From DASZQY01 sp963843565 (lineage in GTDB: Bacteria > Pseudomonadota > Alphaproteobacteria > Rhizobiales > Kaistiaceae): DNA of 64,000 bases. The notes under the pieces are model-generated. The model was not told where the DNA came from. It was given only the letters and a program-made list of their open reading frames with translations, and ran no database searches. The stretch spans positions 434,001 through 498,000 of the forward strand of contig CAWJKY010000004.1 in assembly GCA_963843565.1 (NCBI GenBank). The letters are read 5' to 3'. Positions within the stretch are counted from its first letter, which is position 1; each line of letters starts with the position of its first letter. Positions 8,697-19,585 of this stretch are shown here, in pieces. The position numbers and the translations under genes are program-made.

Positions 8697-9167
8697 ATGC
8701 TGATCACCATTGCCGCCATCGGCCGCCTCAAGGCCGGGCCGGAGCGCGAGCTCTTCGACCGCTACATGGGCCGGGCCGAAGCGGCCGGCCGCAAGCTCGG
8801 CCTGACGTTCGCGGTGCGCGAATCCCCCGAAAGCCGCGCCGCCTCGAGCGAGGCGCGCCGCCTGGAGGAAGCAGCAGTCCTCCTCAAGGCCGCCACCGGC
8901 AAGCTCGTCGCGCTCGATGAACGCGGCCGCAATCTCACCAGTGTCGCCTTCGCCGGGCAGCTGGCCCGCTGGCGCGACAGCGGGGCTGGCGTGACGGTCG
9001 CCATCGGCGGCGCCGACGGCCATGGCGCCGGGCTCCTCGAAAGGGCCGATCTTCGCCTCGCTTTCGGCGAAATGACGTGGCCTCATCAGATCGTCCGGGC
9101 GATGCTGGCCGAACAGCTCTACCGGGCCGTGACAATCCTTTCCGGCCACCCCTATCATCGCGAGTGA
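8697..9167 (+). CDS. rlmH: 23S rRNA (pseudouridine1915-N3)-methyltransferase
   Basis: SPOUT-class methyltransferase acting on helix 69 of 23S rRNA in assembled ribosomes. The knot region shows AIGGADGHG and the C-terminal LAFGEMTWPHQIVRAMLAEQ with YRA...YHRE at the end. Full length at 156 residues. Its stop overlaps the start of the envC-like gene (TGATG). Position after rsfS is the standard order. Confidence 0.96.
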   Translation: MLITIAAIGRLKAGPERELFDRYMGRAEAAGRKLGLTFAVRESPESRAASSEARRLEEAAVLLKAATGKLVALDERGRNLTSVAFAGQLARWRDSGAGVTVAIGGADGHGAGLLERADLRLAFGEMTWPHQIVRAMLAEQLYRAVTILSGHPYHRE

Positions 9168-10471
9168 TGCGCCAACGCTTCCTCAGCCTGCTTGCCGCCG
9201 TGCCGCTCGCCTTCGCCGCCGCGGCGGCGCCGGCCGAGGACGCCGCACCGCCCACCGATCCGGCGATCGCGGCCCATCAGGCCGAGCTCGACGCCGTCAC
9301 CCGCGACATCGCCGTCACCAAGGAGCGTCAGGCCGAGCTCAAGGCCGAGATCGAATCGCTCAACCAGGACCAGGCGACCCTCAACCGCTCGCTGGTCGAA
9401 GCCGGCCAGCAGGTGCAGAAACTCGAGACGCAACTCGCCGACACCGAGAAGCGGATGGCCGATCTGCTGTCCCAACAGGATACGCTGCGCGCCTCCCTCG
9501 CCGACCGCCGCAAGGTGCTGGCCGAGGTGCTGGCCGCGCTGCAACTGATCGGCTACCGGCCGCCGCCCGCCATTCTGGTGAAACCCGAGGACGCGCTTGC
9601 CTCGATTCGCAGCGCCATTCTGCTGGGCGCCGTGGTGCCCGAATTGCGCACCGCCGCCGCGTCCCTGGTCGACGACCTCGACAAGCTGGTGGCGCTGCGT
9701 GCCGAACAGGAAACCGAGCGCGACCGGCTCCGCCAGGACGCCGGGGCTCTGGCCGAGGGGCGCGAACGCATTGCCCTTCTGATCGCCGAGCGCAAGAAGC
9801 AGCAGGCGGCTTCCGAGGCGGCGCTGACGGCGGAGGAGCGGCGCGCCGCCTCGCTCGCCGATCAGGCCGACAGCCTGCGTGAGCTGATCAGCCGCATCGA
9901 ACAGGAAAACGCCACCGCGGCCGCGGCCGCCGCCGAGGCCCAGAAGGCCGCCGTGCTGGCCCGCAACGAGGCCGGCGACGCCCAGGCGACCAACCTCGGC
10001 GCCCCCGACCGCCTGGCGCCCAAGGTGCCCTTTGCCGACGCCAAGGGCCTTCTGCCGCTTCCGGTCAATGGCAAGCAAATCCGCGGCTTTGGCGACGACG
10101 ACGGCCTCGGCGGCGCCAGCCAGGGCGTCTCGCTCGCCACCCGGCCCTCGGCCCAGGTCTCCTCCCCCGTCGACGGCTGGGTCGTTTATGCCGGCCCTTT
10201 CCGCAGCTACGGCCAACTCTTGATCCTGAACGCCGGCGACGGGTATCATGTGCTGCTGGCGGGCATGGAACGCATTGATGTTCAACTTGGACAATTTGTG
10301 CTCGCCGGCGAGCCAGTAGCGGTGATGGCGGCACAACAGCTGGCCAGCGCAGGCGCCGTGGCAGTAGGCGCCACCCAACCGGTGCTCTATGTGGAATTCA
10401 GGAAGGACGGGGCTTCTATCGACCCGGCTCCTTGGTGGGCCGCGTCCAACGCGCAAAAGGTAGGCGGATGA
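9167..10471 (+). CDS. envC: EnvC-like murein hydrolase activator (degenerate LytM domain)
   Basis: Periplasmic protein expected to activate amidases at the division septum. It has a signal peptide (MRQRFLSLLAAVPLAFAAAA), a long coiled coil of about residues 35-280 rich in Glu/Gln/Ala, and a C-terminal M23/LytM fold from about 300 (KQIRGFGDDDGLGGASQGVS, VYAGPFRSYGQLLIL). The zinc-binding His/Asp residues of active M23 peptidases are not visible at the expected places, which fits a non-enzymatic EnvC-type activator. The ATG at 9167 overlaps the rlmH stop. The 3' end overlaps ctpA as ATGA, a conserved envC-ctpA pair. Confidence 0.88.
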   Translation: MRQRFLSLLAAVPLAFAAAAAPAEDAAPPTDPAIAAHQAELDAVTRDIAVTKERQAELKAEIESLNQDQATLNRSLVEAGQQVQKLETQLADTEKRMADLLSQQDTLRASLADRRKVLAEVLAALQLIGYRPPPAILVKPEDALASIRSAILLGAVVPELRTAAASLVDDLDKLVALRAEQETERDRLRQDAGALAEGRERIALLIAERKKQQAASEAALTAEERRAASLADQADSLRELISRIEQENATAAAAAAEAQKAAVLARNEAGDAQATNLGAPDRLAPKVPFADAKGLLPLPVNGKQIRGFGDDDGLGGASQGVSLATRPSAQVSSPVDGWVVYAGPFRSYGQLLILNAGDGYHVLLAGMERIDVQLGQFVLAGEPVAVMAAQQLASAGAVAVGATQPVLYVEFRKDGASIDPAPWWAASNAQKVGG

Positions 10472-11817
10472 TTCGCAAGGTCACTCTTCTTCTCACGGGT
10501 ATCCTGGTCGGCGCGCTCGTCACCGTCGGCATTACCCAGCCCCAGGTCTTCTCGGGAAGCGCGGCCAACGCCGCCGCCAGCGACACCTACCACGAGCTCA
10601 ACCTGTTCGGAGACGTCTTCGAGCGCATCCGCGCCGATTACGTCGAGGCGCCCAACGACACCAAGCTCATCGAGGACGCCATCAACGGCATGCTCGCCGG
10701 CCTCGACCCGCATTCGAGCTACCTGAACCCGAAAGACTATTCGGACATGCGGGTGACCACGAGCGGCAAGTTCGGCGGTCTCGGCATCGAAGTCACCATG
10801 AAGGACGGCATCGTCAAGGTCGTCTCGCCGATGGACGGCACCCCCGCCGCCAAGGCCGGCATCCTCGCCAACGATCTGATCATCGCCATCGACGGCGAGT
10901 CGGTGCAGGGCATGACCCTCAACGACGCGGTCGACAGGATGCGCGGCCAGATCGGCGCGCCGATCACGCTCACCATCCAGCGCGACGGCGCCGACAAGCC
11001 GTTCGACGTGACGCTCAACCGCGCCGAGATCACCCTCGAGGCGGTGCACGGTCGCGCCATCGGCGACATCATCTACGTGCGCATCTCGTCGTTCAGCGAA
11101 CAGACCTACGACGGCCTCAAGACGGCAATCGACAAGTACACCGCCGAGATCGGCGCCGATAAGGTCAAGGGCATCATCGTCGACCTGCGCAACAACCCGG
11201 GCGGACTGCTCGACCAGGCGATCGCGGTTTCCGATGCCTTCATGAACCAGGGCGAGATCGTCTCGACCCGCGGCCGCCACCCGGACGAGACCCAGCGCTT
11301 CAACGCCCACTCCGGCGACCTGATGAACGGCAAGCCGGTCATCGTTCTAGTCAACGGCGGTTCGGCGTCGGCCTCGGAGATCGTCGCGGGCGCCCTTCAG
11401 GACCAGCGCCGCGCCACCATCCTCGGCACCCGCTCGTTCGGCAAGGGCTCCGTGCAGACCATCGTGCCGCTCGGCGCCGACGGCGCCCTGCGCCTGACGA
11501 CGGCGCGCTACTACACGCCGTCGGGCCGCTCGATCCAGGCCAAGGGCATCGTGCCCGACATCAAGGTGATCGAGAAGCTGCCGCCGGATCTCGCCGCGCA
11601 GATCAAGAACCTGCCGCCGACCGGCGAGGCGAGCCTCAAGGGGCACCTGACCAACGAGGCCGATTCGGCCGGGCAGACCGAGACCTCGGGTTCGCTGGCC
11701 TACGTGGCGCCGGATCCGAAGAACGACAATCAGCTCACCTACGCCGTCGACCTTCTGCGCGGGCTGCAAGTCAACAGCGCTTTCCCGCCGGACCCGAATC
11801 GCGGCATACCGAACTGA
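10468..11817 (+). CDS. ctpA: Carboxy-terminal processing protease, S41 family
   Basis: Exported serine protease with an N-terminal signal/anchor (VTLLLTGILVGALVTVGI), a PDZ domain around residues 90-175 and the S41 catalytic domain. The nucleophile serine is in NGGSASASEIVAG near residue 298, and the general-base lysine in SFGKGSVQT near 325. It is 449 residues, usual for bacterial CtpA. The start at 10468 overlaps the envC stop as ATGA. Probably processes envelope proteins or murein hydrolases. Confidence 0.94.
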   Translation: MIRKVTLLLTGILVGALVTVGITQPQVFSGSAANAAASDTYHELNLFGDVFERIRADYVEAPNDTKLIEDAINGMLAGLDPHSSYLNPKDYSDMRVTTSGKFGGLGIEVTMKDGIVKVVSPMDGTPAAKAGILANDLIIAIDGESVQGMTLNDAVDRMRGQIGAPITLTIQRDGADKPFDVTLNRAEITLEAVHGRAIGDIIYVRISSFSEQTYDGLKTAIDKYTAEIGADKVKGIIVDLRNNPGGLLDQAIAVSDAFMNQGEIVSTRGRHPDETQRFNAHSGDLMNGKPVIVLVNGGSASASEIVAGALQDQRRATILGTRSFGKGSVQTIVPLGADGALRLTTARYYTPSGRSIQAKGIVPDIKVIEKLPPDLAAQIKNLPPTGEASLKGHLTNEADSAGQTETSGSLAYVAPDPKNDNQLTYAVDLLRGLQVNSAFPPDPNRGIPN

Positions 11818-11854
11818 TCCCGGCTGCGCCGACGCAGCCTGTGCCCTGAGTAAC

Positions 11855-11878
11855 GGGGGCGCCGACACCGGCGCCCCC
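11855..11878. terminator. GC-rich hairpin between ctpA and the YibQ-like gene
   Basis: A perfect 10-bp inverted repeat GGGGGCGCCG/CGGCGCCCCC with a short loop lies 37 bases after the ctpA stop. It has no T-run, so it may be a pause site, mRNA-stabilising stem or weak terminator rather than a classical intrinsic terminator. Confidence 0.45.
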
Positions 11879-11901
11879 AACGCACGATTCGAGGACGCTG
11901 G

Positions 11902-13026
11902 ATGACGCCGGACGACCTCAGCAAGCCGCTCGGGCTGCCGAAAGAGCGCGCCCCGTCGCGGCGCGGCCTCTATCTCGGTGCCGCCGCGGTGGTGGCCGTC
12001 CTGGCGGCTGGCCTCGCCGGCTGGTGGTTCATCGGCCCGACCCACGGCCCGACCGCGACGGCGGTCATCGGGGCATCGCCGCCCGCGGTGGCGTTGACCG
12101 ACACCACCGCTTCGACGACGTCGTCCGCCCCCACCACCGGAGGCCTGACCGAAGTCACCCCGGACGGCGCTCTCACCGACACCAGCGGCGGCGCGGTCGT
12201 CATCCACGATCCATCGGCGCCCTCGCCCATCGTGCTCAGCGCACTGCCGCTTCCCGGCCTCATCCAGAAGACCGCCGACGGCAACCTGCCACGCGTCGCG
12301 GCCGACGGCACCCGGCCGCTCGACGCCTACGCCCGCCCGGCAAACGTCAGCGGCAACAGCCGCATCGCCATCGTGATCGGCGGTTTCGGCATCGACCCGG
12401 ATGCCACCACCCAGGCGATCGGTGCGCTGCCCGGCCCCGTCACGCTGGCTTTCGCGCCCTATGGCAAGGGCCTGCCCAAGCTCGTGTCGGAAGCGCGCGC
12501 CGCCGGCCACGAGCTGCTCCTGCAGATCCCGCTCGAGCCCTACAACTATCCTGAGACCGACCCCGGCCCGAACACCCTCACCCTCGACGCGACCAAATCA
12601 GTCAACCTCGATCGCCTGCACTGGTTCCTCGGCAGGATCACCAACTACATCGGCGTTGTGAACTACATGGGGGCGCGCTTCACCGGCGACGGCGACGCGC
12701 TGACCCCGGTGATGGCCGACATCGGCGCGCGGGGCCTGCTCTATCTCGACGACGGCTCGTCCCCGCAGAGCAAGGCCGCCGCAATCGCCGGCACCAGCAC
12801 GCCCTTCCTGCAGGCCGACCTTGTCCTCGACGCGGACCTGTCGCCGGCAGCCATCGACGCGCGGCTCGACCAGCTTCAGGCGATCGCCCGGCAGCGCGGC
12901 TATGCGATCGGAACCGCGACCGCCTTCCCGGCGAGCATCGACCGCATCGCCGCGTTCGTGAACGCCGCCGCCGCGAAGGGCATCGACATCGTCCCGCTCA
13001 GCGCCCTCGCCGGCAACCGGTCATGA
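11902..13026 (+). CDS. Divergent polysaccharide deacetylase (YibQ/DUF610 family)
   Basis: Membrane-anchored envelope protein. One N-terminal transmembrane helix (about residues 27-50) is followed by a Thr/Ala/Pro-rich linker and a divergent polysaccharide-deacetylase domain from about residue 150 (RIAIVIGGFGIDP, LAFAPYGKGLPKLV, ELLLQIPLEPYNYPE, GLLYLDDGSSPQS). 374 residues. Family members commonly follow envC-ctpA, which suggests a role in murein remodelling at division; the activity of the family is not well defined. The 3' end overlaps rppH as ATGA. Confidence 0.88.
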   Translation: MTPDDLSKPLGLPKERAPSRRGLYLGAAAVVAVLAAGLAGWWFIGPTHGPTATAVIGASPPAVALTDTTASTTSSAPTTGGLTEVTPDGALTDTSGGAVVIHDPSAPSPIVLSALPLPGLIQKTADGNLPRVAADGTRPLDAYARPANVSGNSRIAIVIGGFGIDPDATTQAIGALPGPVTLAFAPYGKGLPKLVSEARAAGHELLLQIPLEPYNYPETDPGPNTLTLDATKSVNLDRLHWFLGRITNYIGVVNYMGARFTGDGDALTPVMADIGARGLLYLDDGSSPQSKAAAIAGTSTPFLQADLVLDADLSPAAIDARLDQLQAIARQRGYAIGTATAFPASIDRIAAFVNAAAAKGIDIVPLSALAGNRS

Positions 13027-13538
13027 GCCAGACGGACATCGCGGCGCTTCCCTACCGGCTCTCCGCCGGCATCGCGCTTTTCAATCGCGAAGGCCGCGTG
13101 TGGGTCGGCAGCCGCTCCGACAAGGACGCCGAGGGCGAGGGCGAAGGGAAGTGGTGGCAGATGCCGCAGGGCGGCATCGACAAGGACGAGGAGCCGTATC
13201 TGGCCGCGCTCCGCGAGCTCTACGAGGAAACCTCGGTCAAGAGCGCCAGCCTCATCCGCGAAGCCCCGCAATGGTTCGCCTATGACCTGCCGCCCGATCT
13301 CGTCGGCACGTCCTGGAAGGGGCGCTATCGCGGCCAGAAGCAGAAATGGTTCGCGCTGCGCTTCACCGGCAAGGAGTCGGAAATCGACGTGCTCCATCCG
13401 GGCGGCGGCAAGCACAAGTCTGAGTTTTCCGAGTGGCGCTGGGAGAAGCTGGAACGGCTTCCCGAGCTGATCGTGCCCTTCAAGCGCAAGGTCTACGAAC
13501 AGGTGGTCGCTGCGTTTCGCGACATCCCCGGCGCCTGA
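13023..13538 (+). CDS. rppH: RNA pyrophosphohydrolase (Nudix)
   Basis: Removes pyrophosphate from 5'-triphosphorylated mRNA to start decay (also called NudH/IalA). It has YRLSAGIALFNREGRVWVG at the N-terminus and a complete Nudix box (GG-x5-E-x7-RE-x2-EE-x-S) at about residues 51-72. The final K-R-K-V-Y region is typical. 171 residues. Start in an ATGA overlap with the previous gene. Confidence 0.94.
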   Translation: MSQTDIAALPYRLSAGIALFNREGRVWVGSRSDKDAEGEGEGKWWQMPQGGIDKDEEPYLAALRELYEETSVKSASLIREAPQWFAYDLPPDLVGTSWKGRYRGQKQKWFALRFTGKESEIDVLHPGGGKHKSEFSEWRWEKLERLPELIVPFKRKVYEQVVAAFRDIPGA

Positions 13539-13573
13539 GACAGCCGCTCACCACCCCGAAAGCTCCCACACCC

Positions 13574-14050
13574 ATGGCCGAACGCAAGGACACCGACGGC
13601 GTCGTCATGTTTCCGCCGGGGGTGTTCTTCGCCGGATTGGTTCTGGGTTTCGCCATCGCCTGGTTCTGGCCGGTGCCGATCGTCCCGTCCACGTTGGGCC
13701 TTGCAGTCCGCGTCGCCGGCATCGCCGCGTTCGCCCTTGGCTTCGTGCTGATGCTGTGGGCGCTTTTCCGGTTCGTGCGCCTGCGCACGACCCCCGGCCA
13801 TTGGGCGCCGACCACGGCGCTCGCCGGCGACGGCCCCTACCGCTATTCGCGCAACCCCATGTACGTGGGCATGACGCTGGCGACGGGCGGGGTGGCGCTC
13901 TACGCCAACGCCTTGTGGCCGCTCCTTGCCCTGGTGCCGACGCTGATCGTCATTCGCACCCAGGTGATCGCCCGCGAGGAAGCCTACCTCGAGGCGAAAT
14001 TCGGGACCCCGTATCTGGAGTTCAAGGAACGCGTCCGGCGCTGGATATGA
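13574..14050 (+). CDS. PEMT/ICMT-family integral membrane methyltransferase
   Basis: 158-residue membrane protein with four to five hydrophobic segments and the phospholipid/isoprenylcysteine methyltransferase core: GPYRYSRNPMYVGM near residue 92 and the C-terminal EEAYLEAKFGTPYLEFKERVRRW. The fold binds S-adenosylmethionine; the substrate in bacteria is rarely known. The ATG at 13574 was chosen over upstream frames running antisense-like through rppH. It couples to the next gene by ATGA. Confidence 0.85.
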   Translation: MAERKDTDGVVMFPPGVFFAGLVLGFAIAWFWPVPIVPSTLGLAVRVAGIAAFALGFVLMLWALFRFVRLRTTPGHWAPTTALAGDGPYRYSRNPMYVGMTLATGGVALYANALWPLLALVPTLIVIRTQVIAREEAYLEAKFGTPYLEFKERVRRWI

Positions 14051-14508
14051 CGATGGCAGACGGGATCGAGATCCTGCGGTTGACGCTTGCCGACGCCGAC
14101 GCGTGGGCCCGGATGGCGGCGGCCCTTTGGCCGACCGAAGACGCCGGCACTCTGATCGGCAAGATCGATGCGCTCGTTGCCCGTGACGACTACGCCGCCT
14201 TCGGCGCGAAGCGGCCGTCGGGGGAGTTCGTCGGGTTCATCGAAGTCGGCACGCGCAGCGTCGCCGAAGGCTGCGCGACTTCGCCGGTCGGCTACATCGA
14301 AGGGATGTGGGTCGATGCCGTCGCGCGCCGGCGGGGAATCGCGCGTCAACTCGTGGACGCCGCGATCGCCTGGTCGCGGAGCCGCGGCTACCGCGAACTG
14401 GGCTCCGATACGCAGCTCTGGAACGGGGTCTCGCAGGCCGTCCACGAACGCCTGGGCTTCACCGAGACGGGCCGCTTGGTCGTCTTCCGGATGGACCTCG
14501 AACCCTAG
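14047..14508 (+). CDS. GNAT acetyltransferase resembling aminoglycoside 6'-N-acetyltransferase
   Basis: 153-residue GNAT protein. The arrangement C-A-T-S-P-V-G-Y-I-E-G-M-W-V-D, RRRGIARQLVDAA (acetyl-CoA loop) and H-E-R-L-G-F-T-E matches the AAC(6')-I group more than the RimJ proteins earlier in the window. Whether it modifies aminoglycosides is inference; chromosomal homologues often have other substrates. The start overlaps the methyltransferase stop as ATGA. Its TAG stop shares the palindrome CTAG with the atpC stop on the other strand. Confidence 0.7.
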   Translation: MTMADGIEILRLTLADADAWARMAAALWPTEDAGTLIGKIDALVARDDYAAFGAKRPSGEFVGFIEVGTRSVAEGCATSPVGYIEGMWVDAVARRRGIARQLVDAAIAWSRSRGYRELGSDTQLWNGVSQAVHERLGFTETGRLVVFRMDLEP

Positions 14509-14909
14509 CCCTGACCGAGCGCCGCCTGCACTTCCTTGAGCTGGTGCAGCCGGAGTTCGGCGGTGTCGCGGGTGGCGCCATCCTTGGCGTCGGCCACGTC
14601 TTCCTCGGCGTCCTTGACGGCTTGCGTCAGCATCGCCTCGTCGACCTCGGCGAGCGGGATTGCCTGCTCGGCGAGGATCGTCAGGCCCGCCGGGCTGACA
14701 TCGACGAAGCCACCGCGCACGAAGATGCGCTCGGTCCCGGCTTCGTTGGTGACGTCGACCACGCCCGGCTTGAGGACCGACATGAACGGCGCATGGCCCT
14801 TCAGCACCGTGAAATAGCCCTCGGCCCCCGGCACGACCACCTGGTCGACCGGCGCCGACATGAGCAGCCGCTCGGGCGAGACCAGTTCGAACTGGAAGGG
14901 TTCGGCCAT
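14505..14909 (-). CDS. atpC: ATP synthase epsilon subunit
   Basis: Rotor/inhibitory subunit of F1. It starts MAEPFQFELVSPERLL, has GHAPFMSVLKPG in the beta-sandwich, and a short C-terminal helical part. 134 residues. Last gene of the atpHAGDC operon, 12 bases after atpD. Confidence 0.95.
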   Translation of the reverse strand: MAEPFQFELVSPERLLMSAPVDQVVVPGAEGYFTVLKGHAPFMSVLKPGVVDVTNEAGTERIFVRGGFVDVSPAGLTILAEQAIPLAEVDEAMLTQAVKDAEEDVADAKDGATRDTAELRLHQLKEVQAALGQG

Positions 14910-14921
14910 CGGATTTTGCCT

Positions 14922-16388
14922 CTAGGCCGCCTCGGCGGCGAGCTTCTTGGCCTTCTCGACGGCCGCCTCGATGGTGCCGACCATGTAGAAGGCCGCCTCC
15001 GGCAGGTGGTCGTACTCGCCGGCGCACAGCCCCTTGAAGCCCTTGATGGTGTCTTCCATCTCGACGAACACGCCCGGCGAGCCGGTGAACACCTCGGCGA
15101 CGTGGAAGGGCTGCGACAGGAAGCGCTCGACCTTGCGGGCGCGGGCGACCGTCACCTTGTCGTCTTCCGACAGTTCGTCCATGCCGAGAATGGCAATGAT
15201 GTCCTGAAGCTGCTTGTAGCGCTGGAGAATCTCCTGCACCTGGCGGGCGACGTTGTAGTGCTCCTCGCCGACGATGCGCGGATCGAGCATGCGCGAGGTC
15301 GAATCGAGCGGATCGACCGCCGGATAAATGCCCTTCTCGGCGATGGCGCGGTTGAGGTTGGTGGTCGCGTCAAGGTGGGCGAAAGAGGTCGCCGGCGCCG
15401 GATCGGTGAGATCGTCGGCCGGCACATAGATCGCCTGGATCGAGGTGATCGATCCCTTGGTGGTGGTGGTGATGCGCTCCTGCAGCGCGCCCATGTCGGT
15501 GGCGAGCGTCGGCTGGTAGCCCACGGCGCTCGGGATGCGGCCAAGCAGCGCCGACACTTCCGAGCCGGCCTGGGTGAAGCGGAAGATGTTGTCCACGAAG
15601 AACAGCACGTCCTGGCCCTGGTCGCGGAAGTATTCCGCCACCGTCAGGCCGGCGAGGCCGACGCGGGCGCGGGCCCCCGGCGGCTCGTTCATCTGGCCGA
15701 ACACCAGCGCGCACTTGGAGCCGGCGGTCGAGCCGTTGTTCTTGTGCGGATCCTTGTTGACGCCCGACTCGATCATCTCGTGATAGAGGTCGTTGCCCTC
15801 GCGCGTGCGCTCGCCGACGCCAGCGAACACCGAATAGCCGCCGTGGGCCTTGGCGATGTTGTTGATCAGTTCCTGAATGATGACGGTCTTGCCGACGCCC
15901 GCGCCGCCGAACAGCCCGACCTTGCCGCCGCGCGCGTAGGGCGCCAGCAGATCGACGACCTTGATGCCGGTCACCAGGATCTGGGCCTCGGTCGACTGGT
16001 CCACGTAGGCCGGGGCCGGCTGGTGGATGGAGCGCTTCTGCTGGGTCCTCACCGGACCGGCTTCGTCCACCGGTTCGCCGATGACGTTCATGATCCGCCC
16101 GAGGGTCTCCTCGCCGACCGGCACCGAGATCGGCTCGGCCGTGTCGGTGACCTCCTGACCGCGTACCAGACCGTCGGTGGTGTCCATGGCCACCGTGCGC
16201 ACGGTGTTCTCGCCAAGGTGTTGGGCGACCTCGAGAATCAGCCGGCTGCCGTTGTTATCGGTCTCCAGCGCGTTCAGGATCGCCGGCAGGCGATCGCCGA
16301 ACTGCACGTCGACCACCGCGCCGGTCACCTGGGTGATCTTGCCGGTAACGCCCTTGACGTTGGCTGTGGTGGCGGTTGCTGTGGCCAT
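14922..16388 (-). CDS. atpD: ATP synthase beta subunit
   Basis: Catalytic subunit of F1. Walker A GGAGVGKT near residue 160, GERTREGNDL, the Walker B region VLFFVDNIFRFTQAGSE, and IPSAVGYQPTLATDMG are all present. 488 residues; the extra N-terminal Ala/Thr-rich lead (MATATATTANVKG) is common in Rhizobiales. Nineteen bases after atpG. Confidence 0.98.
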   Translation of the reverse strand: MATATATTANVKGVTGKITQVTGAVVDVQFGDRLPAILNALETDNNGSRLILEVAQHLGENTVRTVAMDTTDGLVRGQEVTDTAEPISVPVGEETLGRIMNVIGEPVDEAGPVRTQQKRSIHQPAPAYVDQSTEAQILVTGIKVVDLLAPYARGGKVGLFGGAGVGKTVIIQELINNIAKAHGGYSVFAGVGERTREGNDLYHEMIESGVNKDPHKNNGSTAGSKCALVFGQMNEPPGARARVGLAGLTVAEYFRDQGQDVLFFVDNIFRFTQAGSEVSALLGRIPSAVGYQPTLATDMGALQERITTTTKGSITSIQAIYVPADDLTDPAPATSFAHLDATTNLNRAIAEKGIYPAVDPLDSTSRMLDPRIVGEEHYNVARQVQEILQRYKQLQDIIAILGMDELSEDDKVTVARARKVERFLSQPFHVAEVFTGSPGVFVEMEDTIKGFKGLCAGEYDHLPEAAFYMVGTIEAAVEKAKKLAAEAA

Positions 16389-16407
16389 TAGGCTCGTTCC
16401 TTGTTCG

Positions 16408-17286
16408 TCAGAGGGCTTCGGCGCCCGAGATGATTTCGATCAGTTCCTTGGTGATCTGCGCCTGACGCGACCGGTTGTAAACGATGGTCAGGTCGTCGAT
16501 CATTTCGCCGGCGTTGCGCGTCGCGTTGTCCATGGCGGTCATCGAGGCGCCCTGCTCGCCGGCGGCGTTTTCCAGAAGCGCGCTGAAGATCTGCACCGAG
16601 ACGTTGCGCGGCAGAAGCTCGCTGAGGATGGTTTCCTCGTCCGGCTCGTATTCGTAGATCGCGCCGGCGACTGGCTCGGCTTGCGTCGCCTCGATCTCGG
16701 CCGGCACCAGCTGCAGCGCCGTCGGCACCTGGCTGATCACCGAGCGGAAGCGGGCGAAGAACAGCGTGCACACGTCGAACTCGCCGTCGGCGAACATGGC
16801 GCGGACCTTCTCGCCGATTGCGTCGGCATCCGCGAACGACATCCGCCTGACGTCGCGCAGACTGATGTTGTCGACGATCTGGCGCGCCATGGTCCGCCGC
16901 AAGATGTCGAAGCCCTTCTTGCCGACGCACAGGATCTTGACGGTCTTGCCGTCGCCCTCGAGGCGCAGGATGTGCTCGCGCGCCGCCCGCGCGATAGACG
17001 AGTTGAAAGCGCCGCACAGCCCGCGATCGGCGGTGGCGACGACGATCAGGTGGGTCGCATCGGACCCCGTGCCGGCCAGAAGTTTGGGCGCGTCGGAGCG
17101 GCCGGCGAAGGTCGCCGCCAGGCTCTTCAGCACCGCGTTCATGCGCTCCGCATAAGGGCGGGCCGCCTCGGCGGCCTCCTGCGCACGGCGCAGCTTCGCC
17201 GCCGCGACCATCTGCTTGGCGCGGGTGATCTTCTGCGTCGCCTTGACCGAGGCGATCCGGTTGCGGAGCTCCTTGAGCGAGGCCAT
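16408..17286 (-). CDS. atpG: ATP synthase gamma subunit
   Basis: Central rotor shaft of F1. It begins MASLKELRNRIASVKATQKI and ends in the conserved helix containing ATRNAGEMIDDLTIVYNR. ATADRGLCGAFN lies in the middle. 292 residues, normal length, between atpA and atpD in the standard order. Confidence 0.97.
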   Translation of the reverse strand: MASLKELRNRIASVKATQKITRAKQMVAAAKLRRAQEAAEAARPYAERMNAVLKSLAATFAGRSDAPKLLAGTGSDATHLIVVATADRGLCGAFNSSIARAAREHILRLEGDGKTVKILCVGKKGFDILRRTMARQIVDNISLRDVRRMSFADADAIGEKVRAMFADGEFDVCTLFFARFRSVISQVPTALQLVPAEIEATQAEPVAGAIYEYEPDEETILSELLPRNVSVQIFSALLENAAGEQGASMTAMDNATRNAGEMIDDLTIVYNRSRQAQITKELIEIISGAEAL

Positions 17287-17296
17287 CGGCTACCGA

Positions 17297-18825
<1,529 letters not shown>

Positions 18826-18826
<1 letters not shown>

Positions 18827-19392
18827 CAGTGGACCTCTTTCATGGCGAGTTTGAGCGAGTTGAGCTTGGTACGCAGCGACCCGTCGACCATTCGGCTGCC
18901 GACGCGCACGATGAGCCCGCCGATCAGCGAGGGATCGACGGTGGCGGCGAGCGCGACGTCCTTGCCGAGCGATGCCTTCAGCGCCGCCTTGAGCTCGGCG
19001 ACATGGCTGTCGGAAAGCGGCTCGGCGCTGGTGACTTCCGCGGCCACCTCGCCGCGCTCTTTGGCGGCGAGCCGCTTGAACGCGACGATCATGTCGGGGA
19101 CGATGAACAGGCGCCGGTTGGCGGCGGTGACCTTGATGGCGTTGGCGACGAGGCCGCCGATTTCCGCCTTGGCGAGGATCGCCGCGACGGCGCGCGCCTG
19201 ATCGGCGGCGGAAAAGACCGGGCTCCTGACCAGCCGCTTCAGCTCGGGGCTCTCGGCGATCAGGGCGGCGAAGGCGTCGAGGTCGCGCTCGACGGCGGCG
19301 ATCTCATTGGCATCGGAAGCGACTTCGAAGAGGGCGCTGGCGTAGCGCTCGGCGACACCTGAAACCCTGGATGTATTGCCGGCCACGCTCAC
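18826..19392 (-). CDS. atpH: ATP synthase delta subunit
   Basis: Peripheral-stalk subunit linking F1 to the b subunits. The N-terminal domain has GVAERYASALFEVA and the C-terminal ends IGGLIVRVGSRMVDGSLRTK. 188 residues from a GTG at 19392; a second in-frame GTG at 19386 stands 5 bases after AGGGG and is an equally good start. First gene of atpHAGDC; the F0 genes are elsewhere, as usual in alphaproteobacteria. Confidence 0.95.
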
Positions 19393-19585
19393 CCCTCAGC
19401 CTTGACCTTTGGGGCCTCCATCGCGGAGGTCCGGCCCATGGTCGTAAGGCCTTGATCGGATTATTCTTTTGGGCGAGCCCGCCGCGCGACCGGCCCGACC
19501 CCGGGAATTGGCCGTTCGCTTAGCATAGGGGCTGGTGCGGGGCAATATGGCGGGGGTTCCCGTACGTACGAATTGCACGTGCACC

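Noticed and set aside
14307..16391. Very long plus-strand open frame opposite atpD and atpC
   Set aside because: It is antisense to well-conserved ATP synthase genes and is Arg/Asp/Gly-rich, as expected from GC-rich shadow frames.
19393..19585. Promoter for the atp operon
   Set aside because: TATGCT-like and TTG elements occur on the minus strand but not with acceptable spacing, so no site is called.
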